Source: an uncultured Clostridia bacterium
GTDB lineage: Bacteria > Bacillota > Clostridia > TANB77 > CAG-508
Assembly: GCA_934133165.1 (NCBI GenBank)
Contig: CAKPAW010000002.1
Coordinates: 62,001-126,000, forward strand
Length of the DNA: 64,000 nt
Reading direction: 5' to 3'
The notes below the pieces were generated by a model that ran no database searches, had not been told where the DNA came from, and was given only the letters and a program-made list of their open reading frames with translations. Position numbers and translations under genes: made by a program. Shown piece after piece: positions 26,135 through 34,448 of this stretch. The stretch's first letter is position 1, and each line of letters starts with the position of its first letter.

Positions 26135-27667
26135 ATGAAAGATAAATTAACAATGTTAATGATATTAGACGGATTTGGAGAAAATAAAGAAGAAAAGGCA
26201 AATGCAGTTAAACTAGCAAATACACCAAATATAGATAAATTAATGAAAACTTGCCCAACTACAGATATTCACACAAGTGGATTAGATGTAGGACTTCCAG
26301 AAGGACAAATGGGAAATTCAGAAGTAGGACATACAAATATAGGAGCAGGAAGAATTGTATACCAAGAATTAACAAGAATTACAAAATCAATAGAAGATGG
26401 AGATTTCTTCACAAACGAAGAATTTATAGCAGCTATTGAAAATTGTAAAAAATATAATTCAAAATTACACATAATGGGACTATTATCTAATGGTGGTGTA
26501 CACAGCCATATACGTCATTTATTTGGATTACTAGAACTTGCAAAAAGAAGAGATTTCGAAGATGTTTATGTACATTGTTTTATGGATGGAAGAGACACAG
26601 CACCATCTTCAGGAGAATCTTTTATATCTGAGTTAGAAGAAAAAATGAAAGAAAAAGGCGTAGGGAAAATAGCAACAATTACAGGAAGATTCTATGCAAT
26701 GGATAGAGATAAAAGATGGCAAAGAGTTGAAAAAGCATACAATGCATTAGTAAGAGGAGAAGGAGAAAAAGCAACATCTGCAATTGGTGCGGTTGAAAGC
26801 TCTTACCAAAAAGAAATATTTGATGAATTTATAGAACCAACAGTAATAGTAAATGGAGAAACACCAGTTGCTACAATTGGTAAACATGATAGTGTTATTT
26901 TCTTTAACTATAGACCAGATAGAGCAAGAGAAATTACTAGAACATTAGTAGATAAAGAATTTAATGAATTTGAAGTAGAAAAAGATTTAGACTTATATTA
27001 TGTATGTATGACAAGTTATGATGAAACAATGCCAAATGTTCATATAGCATTCAAAAAAGAAGAACTAAAAAATACATTTGGAGAATATATCTCAAAACAT
27101 GGATTAACACAATTAAGAATTGCAGAAACAGAAAAATATGCGCATGTTACATTCTTCTTTAATGGTGGAGAAGAAAAACAATATCCAGGAGAAGATAGAA
27201 TTTTAGTACCATCTCCAAAAGTAGAAACATATGACTTAAAGCCAGAAATGAGTGCATATGAAGTAACAGATAAAGTTGTAGAAGCAATTAATTCCAAAAA
27301 ATATGATTGTATAATTCTAAACTATGCTAACCCAGACATGGTAGGTCATACAGGAGTATTAGAAGCAGCAATAAAAGCAATTGAAACAATAGATGAATGT
27401 GTTGGAAGAGTAATAGAAGCAGTAAACAATCAAGATGGAGTTTTATTAATAACAGCAGATCATGGAAATGCAGAACAAATGATAGATTATAAAACAGGAG
27501 AACCACATACTGCACATACAACAAATCCTGTTCCATTAATATTAGTTGGAATGGAAAATGCTAAATTAAGAGAAGGAAGACTTGCAGATTTAGCACCAAC
27601 AATGCTTGATATAATGAATTTAGAAAAGCCAGAAGAAATGACAGGAGAAAGTTTAATAATAAAATAA
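26135..27667 (+). CDS. gpmI: 2,3-bisphosphoglycerate-independent phosphoglycerate mutase
   Basis: A 510-aa alkaline-phosphatase-superfamily mutase of usual length. Residues 7-13 (MILDGFG) bring the first metal Asp and GNSEVGHTNIGAGR (about 61-74) holds the catalytic Ser. DGRDTAPSSG, NYRPDRAREITR and the C-terminal NYANPDMVGHTG and ITADHGNAEQM metal sites are present. It completes the gap-pgk-tpiA-gpmI set; enolase is not in the window. AGAGGTAATACAAA precedes the ATG. Confidence 0.97.
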   Translation: MKDKLTMLMILDGFGENKEEKANAVKLANTPNIDKLMKTCPTTDIHTSGLDVGLPEGQMGNSEVGHTNIGAGRIVYQELTRITKSIEDGDFFTNEEFIAAIENCKKYNSKLHIMGLLSNGGVHSHIRHLFGLLELAKRRDFEDVYVHCFMDGRDTAPSSGESFISELEEKMKEKGVGKIATITGRFYAMDRDKRWQRVEKAYNALVRGEGEKATSAIGAVESSYQKEIFDEFIEPTVIVNGETPVATIGKHDSVIFFNYRPDRAREITRTLVDKEFNEFEVEKDLDLYYVCMTSYDETMPNVHIAFKKEELKNTFGEYISKHGLTQLRIAETEKYAHVTFFFNGGEEKQYPGEDRILVPSPKVETYDLKPEMSAYEVTDKVVEAINSKKYDCIILNYANPDMVGHTGVLEAAIKAIETIDECVGRVIEAVNNQDGVLLITADHGNAEQMIDYKTGEPHTAHTTNPVPLILVGMENAKLREGRLADLAPTMLDIMNLEKPEEMTGESLIIK

Positions 27668-27767
27668 TATAGACAAATAGTAGAAATATCTCTCAGAATA
27701 TTATAAAAAATAATGTTTTGAGAGATAAACTATATATAGAGAAAAAATGTAATAGGGGAAGGGTATT

Positions 27768-28613
27768 ATGAAAAATACACCAAGAATAAAAAGTTTATAT
27801 GCAAAAATACAAACACAGCTATTTTATATGATACCAGAAAAATGGGATAAAATTTATTTATATGCTTCTATAGTTGAAAAAGCAAATAATATACAAATAG
27901 GAGAAATGTTTTTTTATTATTTTCCAAAAGGAATACTAAAAAGAAATCCTGTAAATGTATATGAAATACCATACATATATAATATAGATGAAGAAGCTTA
28001 TAATACTTTAATAAATAAGTTATACGAAACAATAAAAGAGTTAAGAAGAGAATTTGAAAAAGAAGGACTAAAATTATGGTCTAACTTAACAATATCAATT
28101 GCAAACTTAAAATTCAATATAGAGTATGACTATGAAGATTTAAATACAAGTAAATATACAAATGAAGAAAGACATATAATTTGGAATTATAAATATTTAG
28201 GTTTTCCAATAGAAAGACTTTCTAAAAAAGATAAAAAAATGTTAGAAAATTATTTAATAGAAGAAAAACTTTTAAATAAAGAAGTAGGAACATATTCAGA
28301 AGGAATGTATAACTTTAAAGTACACAATATTATAGAATACAACAGAGAAGAATATAACTCAAACAATGAGAATGAAAATGATAATAGTGAATTAGATGAG
28401 AAAAAAGCTAAAATTGGAACGACTATTAAGAAGGAAGATAAAGAATTAGACTTTGAAACAAGACATAAAAAGCTAGATAAATATGAATTATATAAAAGGC
28501 AAAAAGAGGCAAATAATAAACAAAATAGAAAAATAGAAGAAGTACTTGAAACAAAAAATATAGAAAGAAATGAAGAAAAACCAACAATAAAAAGCCAAAT
28601 ATTAAATTTTTAA
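27768..28613 (+). CDS. YezG/DUF600-like immunity-type protein with a C-terminal charged extension
   Basis: A 281-aa protein. Residues 8-150 follow the DUF600 (YezG antitoxin) pattern: IQTQLFYMIPEKWDKIYLYA, GEMFFYYFPKG, and YTNEERHIIWNYKYLGFP. Bacillus YezG neutralises an LXG-type polymorphic toxin. Here there is no toxin, LXG gene or type VII gene nearby. The last 110 residues are Glu/Lys/Asn-rich and low-complexity, unlike typical YezG. The start has GGGGAAGGG upstream. A GTCCCC repeat begins 4 bp after the stop. Confidence 0.65.
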   Translation: MKNTPRIKSLYAKIQTQLFYMIPEKWDKIYLYASIVEKANNIQIGEMFFYYFPKGILKRNPVNVYEIPYIYNIDEEAYNTLINKLYETIKELRREFEKEGLKLWSNLTISIANLKFNIEYDYEDLNTSKYTNEERHIIWNYKYLGFPIERLSKKDKKMLENYLIEEKLLNKEVGTYSEGMYNFKVHNIIEYNREEYNSNNENENDNSELDEKKAKIGTTIKKEDKELDFETRHKKLDKYELYKRQKEANNKQNRKIEEVLETKNIERNEEKPTIKSQILNF

Positions 28614-28616
28614 TTA

Positions 28617-28657
28617 CCATTGGGGACGTTTCCAAAAGGTTAATCTGTCCCTTTTGG
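28617..28657 (-). repeat. GTCCCC-type palindromic repeat, intergenic
   Basis: Reverse complement of the repeat within rlmB, with only a few differences over about 41 bp (CCAAAAGGGACAGATTAACC ... ACGTCCCCAATGG). It begins 4 bp after the stop of the DUF600-like gene. Confidence 0.85.
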
Positions 28658-28697
28658 AGTCGATGTTTCAAAATATCTACAAAAACTGACAAAATAC

Positions 28698-28726
28698 TTG
28701 AAAGTTTTAATTTGTAGTTATATAAT
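28698..28726 (+). promoter_or_regulatory. Sigma-A promoter of the NifU-like/GGGtGRT pair
   Basis: TTGAAA (28698-28703), 17-bp spacer, TATAAT (28721-28726). Confidence 0.7.
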
Positions 28727-28813
28727 GATAAAGTCTTCAATACAAATATATTATATATAGAGTATGAATTGCGTAATGAAAGCAAGACAAGTTGATTGAA
28801 AGGAGAAATAAAT

Positions 28814-29506
28814 ATGATTTATTCAAAAGAAGTAGAAGATATGTGCAAAGTTGCAAAAGGAGTAGACCACGGACCAGCACCAATTCCAGAAGAAGGAAAA
28901 TGGGTTAAGGCAAAAGAAATAAAAGATATTTCTGGTTTAACACATGGTATTGGTTGGTGTGCACCTCAACAAGGAGCTTGTAAACTAACATTAAATGTAA
29001 AAGAAGGAGTTATACAAGAAGCATTAGTAGAAACAGTAGGATGCTCAGGTATGACACATTCAGCTGCAATGGCAGGTGAAATATTAGTAGGAAAAACAAT
29101 ATTAGAAGCATTAAACACAGACTTAGTATGTGACGCTATAAATACTGCAATGAGAGAACTATTTTTACAAATAGTATATGGTAGAACACAATCTGCTTTC
29201 TCAGAAGAAGGACTTCCAATAGGAGCAGGAATGGAAGACTTAGGTAAAGGGCATAGAAGCCAAATAGGAACAATATATTCAACACTTTCAAAAGGACCAA
29301 GATACCTAGAACTTGCTGAAGGTTACATAGTAGAAATTGGTTTAGACAAAGATGACCAAATAATTGGATACAAATATGTAAATATGGGAAAAATGATGGA
29401 TTTCATAAAATCAGGAATAGATGCAAATGAAGCAATTGAAAAAGCTTCAGGAACTTATGGAAGATTTGATGAAGCTGTTAAGAAAATAGATCCACGTGAA
29501 GAGTAA
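28814..29506 (+). CDS. NifU/IscU-like iron-sulfur scaffold protein
   Basis: A 230-aa IscU-fold protein longer than standard IscU. Cysteines occur in GWCAPQQGACKL (about 44-55) and VETVGCSGMTHSA (about 75-87), with the conserved helix that follows. This family is typically encoded next to the GGGtGRT protein, as here, and is thought to bind or transfer Fe-S clusters; the partner's role is unknown. The ATG at 28814 is preferred over 28796, because the sequence between them contains the ribosome site AAGGAG. Confidence 0.82.
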   Translation: MIYSKEVEDMCKVAKGVDHGPAPIPEEGKWVKAKEIKDISGLTHGIGWCAPQQGACKLTLNVKEGVIQEALVETVGCSGMTHSAAMAGEILVGKTILEALNTDLVCDAINTAMRELFLQIVYGRTQSAFSEEGLPIGAGMEDLGKGHRSQIGTIYSTLSKGPRYLELAEGYIVEIGLDKDDQIIGYKYVNMGKMMDFIKSGIDANEAIEKASGTYGRFDEAVKKIDPREE

Positions 29507-29509
29507 GAA

Positions 29510-29636
29510 AACAAATAAAAAACTTCGTCTTGCGTTGTTAAATTTCAAACAAAAATCCTCAATGTACAAGAGTACACCTCCGGTATTTTGTTTGAAATTT
29601 GCCTAGCAATACTTGTTTTTAATTTGTTTTAAGAAT
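29510..29636 (+). repeat. Long imperfect palindrome between the NifU-like and GGGtGRT genes
   Basis: AACAAATAAAAAAC...GTTTTTAATTTGTT outer arms and AAATTTCAAACAAAA / TTTTGTTTGAAATTT inner arms, with a loop containing GTACAAGAGTACACCTCCGG. The RNA would fold into one long stem. Only one copy is in the window; similar repeats are common in clostridial intergenic regions as I recall. It may set the relative expression of the two genes. Confidence 0.6.
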
Positions 29637-29668
29637 GTAAAAGTATATATTTAGAGGAGGAAATAAAA

Positions 29669-30667
29669 ATGGCATTATTTGAAAGTTATGAAAGAAGAAT
29701 AGATCAAATTAAACCAGTAATGGAAAAATACGGAATAAAAGATTTTGACGATGCATTAAAAATATGCACAGACAAAGGATTTAATCCATACGAAATAACA
29801 AGAGGAGTTCAAACAATATGTTTTGAAAATGCTTGTTGGGCATATACATTAGGTGCAGCAATAGCAATAAAAAAAGGTTGCACAAAAGCTCATGAAGCAG
29901 CAAAAGCAATAGGAGAAGGTTTACAAGCATTTTGTATACCAGGCTCAGTTGCAGATGATAGAAAAGTAGGTTTAGGACATGGAAACTTAGCATCAATGCT
30001 ATTAAGCGAAGAAACAAAATGTTTTGCATTTTTAGCAGGACACGAAAGTTTTGCAGCAGCAGAAGGTGCAATTGGTATTGCAAAATCTGCAAACAAAGTT
30101 AGAAAAGAGCCATTAAGAGTTATATTAAATGGTTTAGGAAAAGATGCAGCGCAAGTAATTTCAAGAATAAATGGATTTACATATGTAAAAACAGACTTTG
30201 ACTTCTTTACTGGAAAAGTAAAAGTAGTAGAAGAAATAGCTTACTCAGATGGAGAAAGAGCAAAAGTTAAATGCTATGGTGCAAACGATGTTAGAGAAGG
30301 TGTAGCAATAATGTGGTTAGAAGATGTTGATGTTTCTATAACAGGTAACTCAACAAACCCAACAAGATTCCAACATCCAGTTGCAGGTACATACAAAAAA
30401 GAAAGATTAGAAGCAGGTAAAAAATACTTCTCTGTTGCTTCAGGTGGAGGAACAGGTAGAACATTACACCCAGACAATATGGCAGCAGGACCAGCTTCAT
30501 ATGGTATGACAGACACAATGGGAAGAATGCACTCAGATGCACAATTCGCAGGAAGTTCTTCAGTTCCAGCTCACGTAGAAATGATGGGATTAATAGGAAT
30601 GGGTAACAACCCAATGGTTGGTGCAACAGTAGCAGTTGCAGTAGCTGTAGAAGAAGCTATGAAATAA
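29669..30667 (+). CDS. GGGtGRT protein
   Basis: A 332-aa protein containing the name-giving motif SGGGTGRTLHPDNMAAGP (about residues 263-280), with other Gly-rich conserved stretches (LGHGNLASML; AGHESFAAAEGAIG). The family is found in anaerobes, nearly always beside a NifU/IscU-like gene, and has no established reaction. Two Cys (FENACW; CYGAND) could be cluster or metal ligands, which is inference. AGAGGAGG precedes the ATG. Confidence 0.88.
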   Translation: MALFESYERRIDQIKPVMEKYGIKDFDDALKICTDKGFNPYEITRGVQTICFENACWAYTLGAAIAIKKGCTKAHEAAKAIGEGLQAFCIPGSVADDRKVGLGHGNLASMLLSEETKCFAFLAGHESFAAAEGAIGIAKSANKVRKEPLRVILNGLGKDAAQVISRINGFTYVKTDFDFFTGKVKVVEEIAYSDGERAKVKCYGANDVREGVAIMWLEDVDVSITGNSTNPTRFQHPVAGTYKKERLEAGKKYFSVASGGGTGRTLHPDNMAAGPASYGMTDTMGRMHSDAQFAGSSSVPAHVEMMGLIGMGNNPMVGATVAVAVAVEEAMK

Positions 30668-30697
30668 AGAATTTCAGAAAAATTTATAAAAATATAG

Positions 30698-30732
30698 AAA
30701 AAATTGCCGGCAAATAAGTTTGGCAATTTTTT
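30698..30732 (+). terminator. Rho-independent terminator
   Basis: AAAATTGCC/GGCAATTTTTT stem with T-run after the GGGtGRT gene. Confidence 0.75.
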
Positions 30733-30841
30733 GTAAATGACAAGAAGAATAATTCACAAAAAATGAACATATGCAGAAATTATTGTACAAATTAAAATAT
30801 TTATAGTATAATATATAGGAAATTTCAAAAGGAGAAACAAA

Positions 30842-31561
30842 ATGCAAGAAAAGAAAAAAAAGAAAATAATAAATCATATAGTACTATCAATAGTAATTAT
30901 AATATTTATATTAGCAATAATTTACTTAGCACCAATAATGAAGGATATATCAACAAAAGAAGGACAACTAGCATTTAAAGAAAAAATAAATAATTTAGGG
31001 ATTCTAGGATTTTTAATACTATTTGGTTTAGAAATAGCACAGATATTTTTTGTTGTAATACCAGGAGAACCATTAGAGATACTAGCAGGAATGTGCTATG
31101 GAAGCATAGGAGGGACAATTTTTATAACAACATCTGTACTTATCACAACAACAATAATATTTTTTACTGTAAAAAAATATGGAAAAAAATTTGTAGAAGA
31201 CACATTTAGTAAAGAAAAAGTAGATAAAATAGAAAATAACAAAATCCTAAAAGATCCTAGAAAAGTAGAAACAATAATGACGATATTATTCTTTATCCCA
31301 GGAACACCAAAAGACTTATTAATTTATATAGGAGGACTGCTTCCAATAAAACCATCAAAGTTTATACTAATATCTACATTTGCAAGATTTCCATCAGTAA
31401 TTTCGTCAACAATAGCAGGAGCAAAATTAGCAGTAGGAGATATAAAGACAATAATTATAATATATGCAATTACTTTTGTAATTACAGCAATATTCTTGAT
31501 TATTATAAATATTTTTGATAAGAACAAAGAAACAAAAGAAGCATTAAATGCAATAAAATAG
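30842..31561 (+). CDS. VTT-domain (DedA/TVP38) membrane protein
   Basis: A 239-aa polytopic protein with about five or six helices. The family core is visible: FLILFGLEIAQIFFVVIPGEPLEILAG (TM and re-entrant loop; only part quoted is diagnostic, PGEPLEILAGMCYG), FFIPGTPKDLLIYIGGL and FARFPSVISSTIAGA. VTT proteins act as lipid scramblases or flippases supporting membrane and envelope homeostasis. The ribosome site is AAAGGAG. The GIY-YIG gene follows after 30 bp, probably in one transcript. Confidence 0.88.
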   Translation: MQEKKKKKIINHIVLSIVIIIFILAIIYLAPIMKDISTKEGQLAFKEKINNLGILGFLILFGLEIAQIFFVVIPGEPLEILAGMCYGSIGGTIFITTSVLITTTIIFFTVKKYGKKFVEDTFSKEKVDKIENNKILKDPRKVETIMTILFFIPGTPKDLLIYIGGLLPIKPSKFILISTFARFPSVISSTIAGAKLAVGDIKTIIIIYAITFVITAIFLIIINIFDKNKETKEALNAIK

Positions 31562-31591
31562 TTTAATCTATATAACCATGGAGGTAATTTT

Positions 31592-31915
31592 ATGTATTAC
31601 GTGTACATGTTAAGATGTGAAGATAATTCAATATATACTGGAATAGCTAAAGATATAGAAAAAAGAATGAATGAATATTTTTCTAAAGATGAAAAGTGTG
31701 CAAAATATACCAAAAGTCATCAAGCAAAAAAGTTGGAAGCATCATGGCAAACAGAAGATAAAAAGTTAGCATCTAAACTTGAATATGCAATAAAAACTTT
31801 AAGAAAAGAACAGAAAGAAAGATTAATACAAAAACAAATAGGTATAGAAGATATATTTTATGAAAGATTAGAATGTGAAAAATATAAACGTGTACCTACA
31901 AAAAATAGAATATAA
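31592..31915 (+). CDS. GIY-YIG nuclease-domain protein (UPF0213/YhbQ type)
   Basis: A 107-aa single-domain GIY-YIG protein. YYVYMLRCEDNSIYTGIAKD (residues 2-21) carries both Tyr and Gly of the motif, R and E positions follow (EKRMNEYF; LEYAIKTLRK) and KYTKSH replaces the usual KYTRSH. Members are small predicted endonucleases of unclear role. GGAGG precedes the ATG; a terminator follows. Confidence 0.9.
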   Translation: MYYVYMLRCEDNSIYTGIAKDIEKRMNEYFSKDEKCAKYTKSHQAKKLEASWQTEDKKLASKLEYAIKTLRKEQKERLIQKQIGIEDIFYERLECEKYKRVPTKNRI

Positions 31916-31922
31916 AAAATAG

Positions 31923-31949
31923 AACCATAGTAAATTTACTATGGTTTTT
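31923..31949 (+). terminator. Rho-independent terminator
   Basis: AACCATAGTAAATTTACTATGGTT perfect palindrome (quoted in two halves AACCATAGTAAA / TTTACTATGGTT) and a short T-run. Confidence 0.65.
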
Positions 31950-32098
31950 AGCTATTTATAGAGATAAAAAAATATACGAACAAAAATTTGAAAAATATTT
32001 TAAAAAACTATTGACAAACTTAAAAATAAAATATAAAATATGTTCAACAAAAGCGAACAAGAATTTGCAGAACAAAATTTTATTAAGGAGTGGTTAAA

Positions 32099-32797
32099 AT
32101 GAATATATTTTCAAACAGAAACAATGTAATAACATATACAGTAAATAAGGCAGCAACAAGCAATTTGTATATATCAGTACAAAATGGAGAAGTTGTTATT
32201 AATGCTCCTTGGTATACTACAAGTAGTCAAATTCAAAAAGTAGTAGAAGAAAAGAAACAATGGATATTAAATAAAATAAAAGAGTATGAAATAGCTTGTG
32301 AAGAAAAAGATAATTATACTAAATTAAAAACTATAAAAGTATTAGGTAAAAATTATGATTTAGTTGTGAACTACAAAAGAATAAATGTACCTAGTTTAGA
32401 GTTTGCTAAAAATCAAATACAAATAACATTACCAATTAAATTTAAAAATATAGAAAGTGCAGATCTAATAAATATATTAATGGAAAAAATGTATGAAAAA
32501 ATTGCTGAAAAAGAGATAGAAAGAGCAATGGAAAAAACAAGAATTATGTTAGAAATAGCACCAGAAGATTACGAAATTAAAAATATAGAAGGCTCAATAG
32601 CTACATGCAAAGATAAAAAAATAACAATAAATCCTAATATAGCAATGTATTCTAAAGATGTAATAGATTATATAGTTTTACATGAATTTTGTCATTTAAA
32701 ATATAAGAATCACACAAAATCTTTCTATAATATGATAAAAACATATATGCCTAATTATGAAGAAAAAGCAAAAGAACTAAACGGAATAGCTTATTAA
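32099..32797 (+). CDS. YgjP-like (DUF45/M48-type) zinc metallopeptidase
   Basis: A 232-aa protein with an N-terminal beta domain and C-terminal zincin core. HEFCHLKYKNHTKSFY (about 199-214) supplies HExxH and the third ligand region. The preceding DYIVLHE and GSIATCKDKKITINPNIA match the YgjP/COG1451 family. The substrate is unknown; the family is linked to cell-envelope or protein turnover functions. The ATG at 32099 has AAGGAG eight bases upstream, better than GTG at 32090. A promoter TTGACA with TAAAAT at 17 bp lies near 32012. Confidence 0.85.
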   Translation: MNIFSNRNNVITYTVNKAATSNLYISVQNGEVVINAPWYTTSSQIQKVVEEKKQWILNKIKEYEIACEEKDNYTKLKTIKVLGKNYDLVVNYKRINVPSLEFAKNQIQITLPIKFKNIESADLINILMEKMYEKIAEKEIERAMEKTRIMLEIAPEDYEIKNIEGSIATCKDKKITINPNIAMYSKDVIDYIVLHEFCHLKYKNHTKSFYNMIKTYMPNYEEKAKELNGIAY

Positions 32798-32853
32798 AAA
32801 TTTTATTCAACATTACCTACTAAATGAATATAATGAATAAGGAGGTAATGTTT

Positions 32854-33147
32854 ATGGATGGAATTTATGAAATAAAATTAAATACACCAATGGGTGCTAT
32901 GAGTGGAAAAGTGACTCTAAAAACCAATGGAGAAAATATAGATGGTGTGTTAGAAATAATGGGGATGAAGAACAATTTAAATGGTGGTAGAGTAAAAGGA
33001 AACCAATGTTATTTTAAAGGAAATATAAAAAATAACGCACTAAATATAGAATATGAACTAATGGGACAATTGACAGGGAATATTTTAAATATATTTGCTA
33101 AAACTAATATGGGTGAATTTAAATTACAAGGAAAGAAAATCGGTTAG
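32854..33147 (+). CDS. Small beta-rich protein of unknown function, 97 aa
   Basis: MDGIYEIKLNTPMGAMSGKV then alternating hydrophobic strands with Gly-Asn turns (LNGGRVKGNQCYFKG; ELMGQLTGNILNIFAKTNMG). It looks like a small beta-barrel or sandwich. I recall similar clostridial proteins, but no function. ATG 32854 has AAGGAGG upstream, which makes the longer reading from 32824 unlikely. Confidence 0.65.
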   Translation: MDGIYEIKLNTPMGAMSGKVTLKTNGENIDGVLEIMGMKNNLNGGRVKGNQCYFKGNIKNNALNIEYELMGQLTGNILNIFAKTNMGEFKLQGKKIG

Positions 33148-33253
33148 CAAATATAGATATAAAAGATACACTTATCTAATAAAAAGATAAAACTATTTGT
33201 TCTAAAAACGTATATATAAGAATAAAATATACAAAAAAGAAAGAGGAACAAAT

Positions 33254-33643
33254 ATGGATAATCTAGATAAAAATGAAACAAAGGAAAATTTAATTCGAAT
33301 TATAAAAGGTAGTGGTATAGCATTAGGAATTACAATATTGTTGCTTTTTATTTTTGCTATATTACTTACATATACAAATATACAAGAAAATACAATGATT
33401 ACTGTAGTTATAATTATTACAGCGGTTAGTATTTTAATAGGAAGTAGCTTAAGTACATTAAGAATTAAAAAAAATGGACTATTAAATGGAGCATTAGTAG
33501 GAGTTATTTATATTTTATTAATCTATATAATTTCTAGCCTTACAGGTTCGGGGTTTAGTTTAAATATTATGAGTGTTATAATGTTAGTTTCTAGTATTAT
33601 TGCAGGAATGATAGGTGGAATAATAGGAGTAAACTTAAATTAA
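33254..33643 (+). CDS. TIGR04086 family membrane protein
   Basis: A 129-aa protein with four predicted helices, matching TIGR04086: IKGSGIALGITILLLFIFAI, SSLSTLRIKKNGLLNGALVG and a Gly-rich last helix GMIGGIIGVNLN. In many Clostridia this gene lies in the yajC/SCIFF/secDF neighbourhood. Here the HD hydrolase and SecD/SecF-like genes follow, but yajC and the SCIFF peptide and radical-SAM genes are absent. Function unknown. The ribosome site is AGAGGA. Confidence 0.8.
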   Translation: MDNLDKNETKENLIRIIKGSGIALGITILLLFIFAILLTYTNIQENTMITVVIIITAVSILIGSSLSTLRIKKNGLLNGALVGVIYILLIYIISSLTGSGFSLNIMSVIMLVSSIIAGMIGGIIGVNLN

Positions 33644-33692
33644 TATATAAATATGCTAAATAGAAAGTTAGACGTAAATTTATATAAAATAT

Positions 33693-33729
33693 AAATTCAA
33701 CCAATTTACAAAAAATGGTTGAATTTTTT
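33693..33729 (+). terminator. Rho-independent terminator
   Basis: AATTCAACCA/TGGTTGAATT stem followed by T residues, between TIGR04086 and the HD gene. Confidence 0.7.
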
Positions 33730-33776
33730 ATTATTTTAATATAAAATTAATCAATAGTAATGGAGGAATTTTAATA

Positions 33777-34433
33777 ATGACTTTAGAGGATATTAAAAAT
33801 AACAAAGAAATTGAAGAACTAATATTAAGTTCACAAAAACAACTAAATGCTTTAGGATACACAGAGCATTCAATGAGGCACATTTCAATTGTATCAAATA
33901 GAGCAGCAAAAATATTGGAAACATTAGATTATCCAAAAGAAAGAATAGAACTTGCAAAAATAGCAGGTTATATGCATGATATAGGAAATTGTGTAAATAG
34001 AGTGGATCATGCACATTCAGGAGCCATACTTGCTTATCAAATTTTAAAAGAAATGGGAATGAATGTACAAGATAGAACAGAAATAATGATGGCAATAGGA
34101 AATCATGACGAGCAAACTGGAACAGCAGTAAGCGATATATCAGCAGCTTTAATACTTGCAGATAAGTCAGATGTTCATAGAGACAGGGTAGTAAATACAA
34201 ATATGTCTACGTTTGATAAACATGATAAAGTAAATTATGCAGTAACAAACGCAGACTTTATAATAGATAAAGAGCAAAGAAAAGTAACATTAGACTTAAC
34301 AATAGACAGAGAAATTTGTCCAGTTTTAGATTATTTTGAGATATTTATGGATAGAACAATGATGAGTAAATATGCAGCAAAATATTTGAATATATGGTTT
34401 GAACTTATTATAAATGGTACGAAATTATTATAA
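33777..34433 (+). CDS. HD-domain phosphohydrolase
   Basis: A 218-aa HD protein with a full metal site: HSMRHISIVSN (first His about 27-31), AGYMHDIGN (HD about 63-64), DHAHSGAIL (about 76) and ADKSDVHRDRV (distal Asp). The family includes cyclic-dinucleotide and nucleotide phosphodiesterases. Its place directly before SecD/SecF-like genes is common in Clostridia. GGAGG precedes the start, and the next gene begins 15 bp after the stop. Confidence 0.85.
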   Translation: MTLEDIKNNKEIEELILSSQKQLNALGYTEHSMRHISIVSNRAAKILETLDYPKERIELAKIAGYMHDIGNCVNRVDHAHSGAILAYQILKEMGMNVQDRTEIMMAIGNHDEQTGTAVSDISAALILADKSDVHRDRVVNTNMSTFDKHDKVNYAVTNADFIIDKEQRKVTLDLTIDREICPVLDYFEIFMDRTMMSKYAAKYLNIWFELIINGTKLL

Positions 34434-34448
34434 ATTTGGGAGGAAAAA

